This document shows positions 55,856-64,000 of a stretch of DNA of 64,000 bases, piece after piece. A program made the translations under genes and the position numbers. The notes beneath the pieces were generated by a model that was given only the letters and a program-made list of their open reading frames with translations, made no database searches and had not been told where the DNA came from. Origin of the DNA: Ryuthela nishihirai (Eukaryota > Arthropoda > Arachnida > Araneae > Heptathelidae); NCBI GenBank assembly GCA_038380435.1, contig JAWZYU010000025.1, positions 51,592,691 through 51,656,690 of the forward strand, read 5' to 3'. How positions within the stretch are numbered: position 1 is the stretch's first letter; each line of letters starts with the position of its first letter.

Positions 55856-55945
55856 GCCGTCCCGTGGCCGAGTGGTTAGCGCGCTTGGCTACTGATCTAC
55901 GGGACCTGGGTTCGAGCCCCGGAAAAGGCATAGGGGGTATTTATT
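55856..55945 (+). mobile_element. Minimal 90-bp SINE-B: tRNA head joined to tail
   Basis: A 13-bp duplication TATAAGTTTTCTA (55843-55855 and 55946-55958) brackets a tRNA-like head (A box GTGGCCGAGTGG, B box GGTTCGAGCCC) fused directly to the SINE-B tail AGGGGGTATTTA. The whole middle of the family is missing, yet the element carries a target duplication. Confidence 0.88.
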
Positions 55946-55964
55946 TATAAGTTTTCTAATTAAT

Positions 55965-56275
55965 AAATGGTCCAAAAGTAATAGCAGATTCCAAAAGTCC
56001 CTAAAAATAGTATCCGAAACTTCTCTGGAAGCTTCAGAGGCCTCTGATTTAAATATCAATATCTTTTTTAACCCCGGTCAACACACAGGGTGATTTTCGA
56101 ATATAAAATAAAGAATCGCCATATTTTATAATGTTATATTTTATTAAGTAATTAAGTAGAAAAAGTAACGCTGGCCATCAAATGGGAATAAACCCTGAAA
56201 GATTCGTTTTCTGTTTGATAGCCTTCAAAGTTATCGCAATGTTATCGAATACGGTGAAGTGACTATTCAGTTTCT
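55965..56275. other. No recognisable feature
   Basis: AT-rich; nothing assignable. Confidence 0.3.
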
Positions 56276-56292
56276 GTCCGTCTGGACTCAGC

Positions 56293-56674
56293 GGGGCGGG
56301 GGTGGCTCAGTCGGTAGCGCGCCAGGCTCGTAATCTGTAGTTCCCAGGTTCGAGTCCCAGTTGGTCAGCGTTGAGATTTACCTCCGCAAAATTCCCGCCC
56401 TGCCCACGGTCAGTAGGGGACACCGATGGCCTTGGAAAGGCCGTCGTCCGTCGGATGGGACGTTAAGCCGTGGTCCTGTGTGTGTGAGAGCCATACCCTG
56501 TGCACGTTAAAGAACACGCTGGATGGCCTTGACGGGAGGCTACCATCTGTCTCCCAACAGCTGTTCCAGTGGGTCCCCTCCTCCAACCTTTTCTGAGCCT
56601 TCGGGGTCCTTGTGACCTGGCCATTTAGCCCATGGTGTGCAAAAAAGTGTCGCTCAGAGGTAAAACAACCCAAC
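56293..56674 (+). mobile_element. SINE-A, full length
   Basis: Flanked by CTGGACTCAGC (56282-56292 and 56675-56685). A few single-base losses (CCCAGTTGGTC; ATTCCCGCCC). Confidence 0.95.
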
Positions 56675-56689
56675 CTGGACTCAGCATGT

Positions 56690-57095
56690 CCGCTGTAACT
56701 CTTGTCATAGCTGTAGTGAGCCTTTCCTTTGAATGCTGCAAACTGAGACTTTTTCGGAATAAACGACGTTTCCTTTGATTCCTAATAATAGAAATGATTG
56801 ATTAACTAATTTATTTCCGACTCTTACATTCAAAAATTGGTTGAATTATCAAATGTTGCCATAATAAATTAAAATAACATTTTAATACTTTAATCTATTG
56901 ATATTCTTTTGTAAATTAACTGTATTTTCCTGCTCATTGAAATCCAGGCCAAATATCTCTTTAAAATTCAAACTTAAACTGAATAGACAAATCATTATAT
57001 GCATCCCGATAACAACATGCAAAGTAGAAGTATGGCGTCCAGTCACGTGGGACGCTGAAACTGGCAATGCCTATAAATAGAGAAAAATCTCTAGG
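56690..57095. other. No recognisable feature
   Basis: AT-rich DNA leading into the Tc1-like element. Its left terminal repeat could not be located. Confidence 0.3.
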
Positions 57096-57461
57096 CATTG
57101 GAAACCAGTCACGGAGAAGTAATCATGGGTAAAGGCAGCGAAGTAAGTGAGTTTGACCGTGGCCAGATATTAGGTGCGAGGAAGGCCGCTTCTTCAATCA
57201 CCGCAACTGCTAAACTGTTGGGATTACCACGTCAGACCGTCCCACGTGTATACCAAGACTACGTGAAATGCGGTAAAAACTTCCAACCAGCAGGAGAATG
57301 TGGAATTAAACGCGCTATTCACTCTCGAGATGAGCGCAGACTGTTCCGCGTGCATCGTTACAAGGAATCACACTACCCACCGTGGAGCAGATACTTCGGA
57401 ATTGAATGACGGCGCATCCACAAACTTATGCACAAAGACTATCTGTCGTACCATGTATATT

Positions 57462-57763
57462 AGGGGTTCTCAACGTCGGGTATGCAGTAAAATTTTTTGG
57501 GGTAAACCGTGAGAGTTCAAAAGTCGATTACCCAGTAAAATGTTTATAATTTTATAAGATTTGTTAAACTGTTTATGTCATTTTTTGTGTATATCGAAAT
57601 ATGTAATTTATGAATGCAAAATTTAATGTGTATATGTATGTATTTTTATTTTATTCCCGTCGTTATACTATAACTATAGTTTTATCTATCTATACAAGGG
57701 ATACTCCTGTTACATACACATTTCCCAGGGGTACGTGAAGCATTAAAGGTTGAGAACCATTGA
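57462..57763. mobile_element. hAT-type MITE inside the Tc1 transposase (302 bp)
   Basis: Inverted ends AGGGGTTCTCAACG and GGTTGAGAACCATTGA. Imperfect 8-bp duplications TGTATATT and TGTAAATA flank it. GGGTATGCAG and GGGGTACGTGAAG sit just inside the ends. Confidence 0.8.
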
Positions 57764-58125
57764 TGTAAATAATAGGCTATGGCAGTCGACGACCACATTG
57801 TATCCCCCTGTTGGATGCAAGGCACCGAAAGATTAGGCTGCAGTTTGCAGAGTCCTATCATAATTAGAGGGCGGAGGACTGGAAACACGTCGTCTGGTCT
57901 GACGAATCACGGTTTCAACTCTATCACGCGATGGGAGGATGCGTGTGTGGCGTAAACAACACGAAGCGATGGACCCAGCTTGGAAGGTTGGGGTCATACA
58001 GGCAAGTAGAGACGGTGTAACAGTTTGGGATGCATTTACATGGGCTTACTTGGGGCCCTCGTACCCGTTGAAACCTTTGTCACTTGCACAAGGTATGTGA
58101 ACATCCTTGCTGACCATCTACACCC

Positions 58126-58516
58126 TGGGGCGGGGGTGGCTCAGTCGGTAGCGCGCCAGGCTCGTAATCTGTAGTTCCCAGGTTCGAGTCCCAGCTGGGT
58201 CAGCGTTGAGATTTATCTCCGCAAAATTTCCCCGCCTTGCCCACGGTCAGTAGGGGACGCCGATGGGCTTGAAAAGGCCGCCGTCCGTCGGATGGGATGT
58301 TAAGCCGTGGCCCCGTGTGCGGAAGAGCCATACCCTGTGCACGTTAAAGAACACGCTGGATGACCTTGACGGGAGGCTACCATCTGTCTCAAAACAGCTG
58401 TTCCAGTGGGTCCCCTCCCCCAACCTTCTCTGAGCCTTCGGGGTCCATGTGACCTGGCCATTTAGCCCATGGTGTGCAAAAAAGTGCCGCTCAGAGGTAA
58501 AACAACCCAACCCAAC
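58126..58516 (+). mobile_element. SINE-A, full length, inside the Tc1 transposase
   Basis: Flanked by CCATCTACACCC (58114-58125 and 58517-58528), which is transposase coding sequence. The 3' end is extended (CAACCCAACCCAA). Confidence 0.96.
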
Positions 58517-58879
58517 CCATCTACACCCAATTGTAATAATTCCCTTTCTGCACCACGACACCATCTTTCAAAAGAATAGTGCCACATCACATAATTCCCG
58601 AGTGGCAACCAATTCGCTCCAGGAACATTCAAGTGAGTTCACCACACTCGAATGCCCCCCCCCCCCCCTCGATCACCGGACCTCAACCCCACTGAGAATT
58701 TGTGGGATGAATTGGAAAAATCTGTTTGAGCCCACCAACCTCCACTGACAACTGTGGATGCTCTACAATAGGGGATTCTCTCTTCATGGACGGCAATACC
58801 ACCTCCGTGTTTTCAACACCTCATTGAGACACCTGGCTGCTGTTGTGAGGATAAAAGGTAGAGAAGCAGGTTATTAGTT

Positions 58880-59235
58880 AGGTGTATATAATAATATGTC
58901 CATTCAGTGTACATTGGCCAAAACTGAATGGCATATTTTGGTAGCAAAAGCTGAACACTTCCAAAATTCACTACAAATCATATTATTAAGAAATAAAGTT
59001 TTATTTCCATGAATTATTAAACTTCTGGACAACCTCGATTTGTAAATTATTGTCTAAATCGCATCACGTGATCATTGAGAAATGATCGATGATTAAAAAG
59101 CAAAAAAACGAATGTTTTATAGTCATGCAAACAATAAAAACAAAAACATTTAACCTAGGTATTAAATAACTACTTTAACGTAGCTAAAAACAATTTCTTC
59201 AGATAGCTGATTTAATTTCAAACATTTGCAGCCGA
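58880..59235. other. Possible 3' end of the Tc1-like element, then nothing recognised
   Basis: CAGTGTACATTGGCCAAAAC near 58911 resembles a Tc1 terminus in style. No matching inverted partner was found upstream. Confidence 0.25.
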
Positions 59236-59239
59236 TTTT

Positions 59240-59945
59240 CCAATCCAGATCCTATTTCCCGTTTCCTTTTCTCTCCTTATTTTTTACCCATCTGATCTCA
59301 TCACAGCTCATTTATTTCTAATCACAAAACATTTTTTTTTCCTTTTGTTGTCATTTGATGATCTTAATAATAAGCAATAAAAACGAATAATAAATTATTT
59401 GATTCGTTTCTTCTTTGCATTCTTGCACTATAATCCATTCTCATCCTGCTATTCTTTTTCCTAATTCATTTATCATATCGTTTTTTCCCCATCTTCCCTT
59501 CTTTCTGTTTAATTATCTAACTCAGTATATTTTTCAGCCCTTAATTTACTCTCTGCTTTATGTGCGGAAGAATGTCATTATTCTTAGCAACATTTTGCCC
59601 TTTCATACTCTCTCATTTTTTTTCGCGTGCACTTTCTTTTAATCATTCTTTTGGCTCTTTCTTTTCGCCACTTTTGTATCTTTAACTCCATTTTCCACCC
59701 ACCTTATTTTCTCCCTGACTCCTGCTCTCACTTTTTTTTTCAACATTTCCTGCATTCCGGCTCTTCATTCTCAGCTTTCTTTTGTCCCTTTTATTTTCTT
59801 AAACCCGACACCGCTCTCACTTTTTCTCCTGTTTCCCTCGAAAACTCCCGCTCTAGATGCCTTTTCCGAGCGCAACTACTCTCGTCTTCACGTGGCTCCT
59901 TTCCCTTTCCGCAGGGAGGGAGACAGTGCTAGACTCCCTCACTAT
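59240..59945. repeat. Pyrimidine-rich tract (about 700 bp)
   Basis: The plus strand is dominated by T and C (CCCGTTTCCTTTTCTCTCC, TTCCCCATCTTCCCTTCTTT), making open but meaningless frames. Confidence 0.8.
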
Positions 59946-59949
59946 TTGT

Positions 59950-60530
59950 TCTTCTACGCAGCTATTATTAGCTACTTCTTGTGTCCTAAGCTAGCGACAA
60001 GATGTGCGGCAATCTCTTCAGCCGAATTTATGTCTTAAATAATGCATTCTGCAGAACAAGAAACACAACCAAAAGTTGAACAATTCCACATAAACCTAGA
60101 AAACTAAATTTGACTGAAAAGACCATTCGCTAAGATCAAAATCAAGCGTGTTTTCTCAGAGACAAACTATCTTTTTACCTGCAACAAAATATTTCATACT
60201 GGAAACATTCTTTGAATTTACTAGAGAGATTGCTGAAGTATAGAGAAATATGCAAAGCTGTTTTTGGGAGAAAGGCTCTCGCTTTCCATGATAAAAGAAT
60301 CCTATTTGCAACTCTCAACTTTACCGGGAACTGTCGTGTGTATTTTTATCCGAAAGAGAGGCCGCCTTTCAAAGCGTAGACAGTGGTTCGGCATGCAGTC
60401 AGAAGAATGACAGTGAGATGAGATATATCGCTCTTTTTTGAAACACCCAAAATAAGCAATATGAAATCAGTCTCTAGATTCCCGGAAAAGCGTTTTTAAC
60501 ATGTAGTGCAATATATTACCAAAAGTATTA
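59950..60530. other. No recognisable feature
   Basis: Mixed-composition sequence, no gene signal. Confidence 0.3.
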
Positions 60531-60532
60531 GC

Positions 60533-60856
60533 GATGGGGTTGGTTGAGTTGGTAGCGCGCCAGGCTCGTAATCTGAAGTTCCCAAGTTGTTTGAGTCCCA
60601 TATGGGCCAGCGTTGAGAATGATCTCCGCTAATCCCTTTCTCAGTGAGAAAGGTGACGTTGATGGAATTGGCCAAGCAGCCGTCCATCGGATGGATTGTA
60701 AAGTCATGGTTCCGTGTACATGAGAGCCGTACCTTGTACACGTTAAATGTGCACTCTAGATGGCCTTGATGGCAGGGTACCATTTGTGTCCTAACAGCAC
60801 TTCAGTGAGTCTGCTTTCCCCAACCTTCTCTGAGCCTTTCGGGTCCTTGTAACCTC
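60533..60856 (+). repeat. Old SINE-A whose 3' part passes into a minisatellite
   Basis: The head reads GAGTTGGTAGCGCGCCAGG, then CTCGTAATCTGAAG; the AAG after the anticodon stem is like tRNA-Met. The body is diverged and stops at CGGGTCCTTGTAACCT. Confidence 0.85.
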
Positions 60857-61445
60857 CTTAATATACATCCTCCTCCTTAATATATAACCTCCTTAATATA
60901 CATCCTCCTCTTTAATATATAACTTCCTTAATATACATCCTCCTCTTTAATATATAACCTCCTTAATATACATCCTCCTTAATATATAACCTCCTTAATA
61001 TACATCCTCCTCCTTAATATATAACCTCCTTAATATACATCCTCCTCCTTAATATATAACCTCCTTAATATACATCCTCCTTAATATATACCCTCCTTAA
61101 TATACATCCTCCTCCTTAATATATAACCTCCTTAATATATAACCTCCTTAATATACATCCTCCTCCTTAATATATAACCTCCTTAATATACATCCTCCTC
61201 CTTAATATTTAACCTCCTTAATATACATCCTCCTTAATATATAACCTCCTTAATATACATCCTCCTCCTTAATATATAACCTCCTTAATATATAACCTCC
61301 TTAATATACATCCTCCTCCTTAATATATAACCTCCTTAATATACATCCTCCTCCTTAATATTTAACCTCCTTAATATACATCCTCCTTAATATACATCCT
61401 CCTTAATATATAACCTCCTTAATATACATACTCCTCCTTAATATA
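60853..61445. repeat. CCTCCTTAATATA minisatellite
   Basis: Alternating blocks CCTCCTTAATATATAA and CCTCCTTAATATACATCCTC form higher-order units of about 33-36 bases and occasional 17-base half units. The array starts where the SINE-A sequence GTCCTTGTGACCTGG should continue. Confidence 0.93.
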
Positions 61446-61449
61446 CATC

Positions 61450-61760
61450 TCCCTCTGTCTTGTTACTATTCTTTCCTACGGCTTCTGCACCTGATCTTTA
61501 TTTTGAACGGTTAATCATTAAATCTCTGTCGTCGGCTACCTATGAAGGATCTGCGTAATAAACAAATCATATAAAGACTTGGGTCCTTTACTTCATTTCG
61601 AGAAAGTCATTTTGTGAGGGATTACCGGCAATGTACTATATTTTACTACCAAACTAAAACTATCTCAACAATTTATAAGAAAGAAATGATTCTATTTAAC
61701 AAAGTTTGAATTTTTTACAAGGCAGATGACTCTTGAGGCCAACTACTGATCCAATACCTT
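61450..61760. other. No recognisable feature
   Basis: Nothing assignable. Confidence 0.3.
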
Positions 61761-61773
61761 TAATGATGATGAC

Positions 61774-62037
61774 CATGGGCGTCCGCAGAAAATTTTCCAG
61801 GGGGGTGGAAAGCTTGGAGACAAATAATTACATCAATAAATTTTTATTTAATTAATTAATTTTTGGGGGTTTTTTTCACAAGTAGATTATAGAATACAGT
61901 ATTGCACCAATACAAAAACACATACATAATGAATATAAATTAATTACGTTTAAATTGTTGCGATTATAATTTGTGGAATTTTTTACTCGACCCGGGGGGG
62001 AAAGTGCCCCGTTTGCTCCCCTCTGCGGACGCCCATG
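61774..62037. mobile_element. MITE with 15-bp perfect inverted ends (264 bp)
   Basis: CATGGGCGTCCGCAG and CTGCGGACGCCCATG bound it. The 8-bp duplication ATGATGAC lies at 61766-61773 and 62038-62045, which fits hAT (or P-type) insertion. Internal sequence is AT-rich with G or C runs near the ends. Confidence 0.85.
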
Positions 62038-62049
62038 ATGATGACGATA

Positions 62050-62520
62050 CAAAAAAAAGGAACAACAAAAAAGTGACTTTCAGAAATCACCCAACTCAAT
62101 TCTTAAAACTGACCAAAACTGAAAGAATCATTGCAAAAAATTCTCAAATTGCATTTGTTTCATTTAAACGATTTGTTACAATTGTTCTTATTTGTGTTTT
62201 AACTTTCTAGATATATTTCTATGACCAGCAATGCTGCTGTTAGATGTTTAAGCTTCATACACTCTTTATATATTAAACAAATATTTAAAAAAAATTGAGA
62301 TTTGGATAAATTTGACCGAGTTCTTCAGTTTATAATCAGATTCATGTTCCCAAAAAGGATTATTTTCAAACAGATGGATAACCAAAGGGGGCGGGTAATT
62401 GAGGGTAAACTTCCCTCTTAGCTTGAGGAAATTTTAATCTTAAGAAATCATTAGGTCAATAATTTACATTGAGAAAAGCGTTATTCGCCAATCCCCTTAA
62501 AATAATCTTATTTACACGTT
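62050..62520. other. No recognisable feature
   Basis: AT-rich; no gene or repeat assignment. Confidence 0.3.
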
Positions 62521-62527
62521 AAAGTTA

Positions 62528-62829
62528 AGGCAGAGGTGGTTTTACCTCTGAGCGGCACTTCTGAGCAGAGAATGGTATAAATGTGCAAGTCACAAGGACC
62601 CCAAAGGCTCAGAGTTGGGTAATGTTGAGGAAACCCACTAGAGAGATGTTGCTAGGAGACAATGAAAGAAAGCCTTCTGTTAATGCCGTTCAGTGTATTC
62701 TTTAATGTGCACACGGGGCCAGGGCTTAACATCCCACTGGACGAACGGTGGTCTTTAAAAGCCCATTGGTGCCTCCTAACTCGCCAACGGCAGGGGGGGG
62801 GGGGAAATTAGTGGAGATAAGTATCGACA
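62528..62829 (-). repeat. Old SINE-A, head missing
   Basis: GGTTTTACCTCTGAGCGGCA to GCTTAACATCCCACTGGACG and GGAGATAAGTATCG. It has an internal deletion around the GGCTCTCCCGC region and a G run near 62797. Confidence 0.82.
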
Positions 62830-62937
62830 ATAGAACATGGAGACATCATATAAAGAGCCTACGGAGAACAATTCTCCGCATTTGAAAAAAGCTTCGAATG
62901 TGGGTTTTCGTTTGCGTAGTAAGAAAGTGACTTAATA

Positions 62938-63086
62938 CAGTCGCCCAAAAAAGTATCCGAACACTACGGTTGATTACAGAATTCAGAAAAAATATCTCAC
63001 AACGATTTTTTTAGAAATTAGTGATCTGATATTTTTCCTGAATTCTGTAATCAACCGTAGTGTTCGGATACTTTTTTGAGCGACTG
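62938..63086. mobile_element. Palindromic Tc1-type MITE, internally deleted (149 bp)
   Basis: TA at 62936-62937 and 63087-63088. The central CACGTGACACGAAGG block is gone, so the arms meet near AGTGATCTGATATTTTTCC. Confidence 0.9.
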
Positions 63087-63249
63087 TACTTTCTGTAATA
63101 TAGTTTTTATTCATTCTATTCTGATTGTAATTTTGCACTTTAAAATACGTAATTACATTCGTGAAAAGAATGAAAATTAGATGACAAAACATTGAAAGCT
63201 TTGTTATTCACTTTCCCTTATGTCTCAGTAATCATACATAAAAAGTATA

Positions 63250-64000
63250 ATACATGCAGCCATAGGCTACGGAGGTCCAATCAGACAGGGAAATTCTGTT
63301 CTCCGAACGCGTCTGTGTTGAGCTACAGCTCCTGAATTTGCCACTGTGACACGTCTGACCACCCCATTGTAGGTCTCCCCCTTTTCCTGAGGCCTTTGAG
63401 AACACTGTTCATAACTCTATTCGCTAACCTTAGTTATGCATACGGGCAACATGTCTCTCTCTGCATAATATGCTGCTCAAAGGAGGTTGATGATTCCTTC
63501 TAATCTCATCATTACTTAAAAATCAAACCACCTAATGTCCAAGACACTGCGTAAGCATCTAAAATCAAAGTCATCAAGTTTTGTTATCTTGCTTACAAAA
63601 GATCCAAATTTCACGACCATAACTAAACCTAGAAAGAACCAAACTATTATGCAGCGTAATTTTAGTCGTTAGGTGTATACGCCTATTTCTCCACAATCTC
63701 CATAAATTCTTAAATGTCCCGACAGCAATCCTTATTCTTCAGTTAATCTCATGCCGTACATCACCAGTATCAGTTACATAACTCCCAAGGTAATTAAACT
63801 GTGACACCTTCTCAAGACTGCAACCATTCAGATTGACTGAATCACAGCCTGCTTAACCAATTTTCATCACTTTAATTTTCTCTCTGTTTATAACCAAACC
63901 TACTCTACTACCAGTCTCATCAACAGCTCGAATGAAAGAGTTCATCTCATTAACATCATTTGCCAAAAGGGCTAAATCATAATAGGCTAAATCATCATTG
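63250..64000 (-). pseudogene. RTE-like LINE, C-terminal RT part, second copy
   Basis: In reverse, the sequence encodes relics of the region after the RT catalytic box: NEMNSFIRAVDETG (shared with the copy at 1-184), FNYLGSYVTDTGDV (about 63785-63745), then broken frames containing WRLWRNRR and GLRKRGRPTMGWSDV. Stops and shifts show it is dead. It runs off the right edge. Its 3' terminus is near 63250 but could not be fixed. Confidence 0.75.

Larger units (their letters stand above)
57125..58875 (+). pseudogene. Tc1-family transposase pseudogene, twice interrupted
   Basis: The start (ATG at 57125) gives the Tc1 N-terminal helix-turn-helix: MGKGSEVSEFDRGQILGARK and ATAKLLGLPRQTV. The frame is shifted before the stop at 57407-57409. 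The catalytic core survives as relics: HVVWSDESRF (first Asp, about 57885-57915), IFQKNSATSHNSRVAT (second Asp position, now Asn) and, in another frame, SPDLNPTENLWDELE (Glu). A hAT MITE (57462-57763) and a SINE-A (58126-58516) interrupt it. The gene is dead. An upstream in-frame ATG at 57098 is less family-like. Confidence 0.93.

Noticed and set aside
55856..55930. A tRNA-Ser gene
   Set aside because: The anticodon stem and acceptor arm do not form, and a target duplication shows it is a retroposed SINE-B.
5831..58564. Many 60-130 codon frames with the phrase HWNSCWETDGSLPSRPS as a gene family
   Set aside because: They are antisense readings of SINE-A, present in whatever orientation the SINE lies.
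59415..59932. Hydrophobic membrane-like proteins in the pyrimidine tract
   Set aside because: Phe/Leu/Ser/Pro-rich peptides are expected from T/C-rich DNA and carry no start or family signal.

Overview
This is an AT-rich eukaryotic window in which I recognise no intact host gene. Everything identifiable is mobile or tandemly repeated DNA. The content (a tRNA-derived SINE in dozens of copies, Tc1-type palindromic MITEs flanked by TA, hAT MITEs with 8-bp duplications, an RTE-like LINE, solo-LTR-like sequences and minisatellites) fits an invertebrate, most likely an arthropod. The species cannot be read from the sequence.

Layout. 1-2344: minus-strand RTE-like LINE, with reverse transcriptase (frameshifted) running off the left edge and an endonuclease domain that has lost catalytic residues. 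3.9-5.4 kb: 38-bp minisatellite. 5.9-19.7 kb: many SINE-A copies of different ages, a 586-bp mosaic palindrome, a 666-bp foldback element (14705-15370), and a 411-bp segment tandemly triplicated (15994-17226) that carries half a SINE in each unit. 20.3-21.3 kb: an old SINE whose interior has expanded into about 21 copies of a 34-bp repeat. 22-25 kb: mostly featureless, with one GC-rich patch and a piggyBac-like MITE. 25.8-27.1 kb: an LTR-like repeat split by two SINEs. 27.4-31.1 kb: an inverted duplication with roughly 0.9-kb arms, each carrying the same SINE insertion. 31-37 kb: palindromic MITEs and SINEs. 38.05-39.75 kb: 60-bp satellite, head-to-head at its left end. 40-50 kb: SINEs, a hAT MITE, a second LTR-like copy carrying a pogo/Tigger-type MITE, and a short direct duplication around a SINE. 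51-56 kb: mosaic palindromes, two hAT MITEs with perfect 8-bp duplications, and an old SINE split by a palindromic MITE. 57.1-58.9 kb: a dead Tc1-family transposase gene split by a hAT MITE and by a young SINE. 59-64 kb: a pyrimidine-rich tract, a SINE running into a minisatellite, a 264-bp MITE, a palindromic MITE and the 3' part of a second RTE-like LINE.

Relationships. Nested insertions and filled/empty site pairs give an order of events. LTR-like repeats, old SINE-A copies and the Tc1 element came first, then the hAT, Tigger and palindromic MITEs, then a burst of near-identical SINE-A copies with 9-15 bp target duplications. Rearrangements that copy a young SINE (the triplication and the inverted duplication) are later still. 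Names SINE-A and SINE-B are used only within this annotation. Coordinates of old, diverged copies are approximate by about 10-20 bases.
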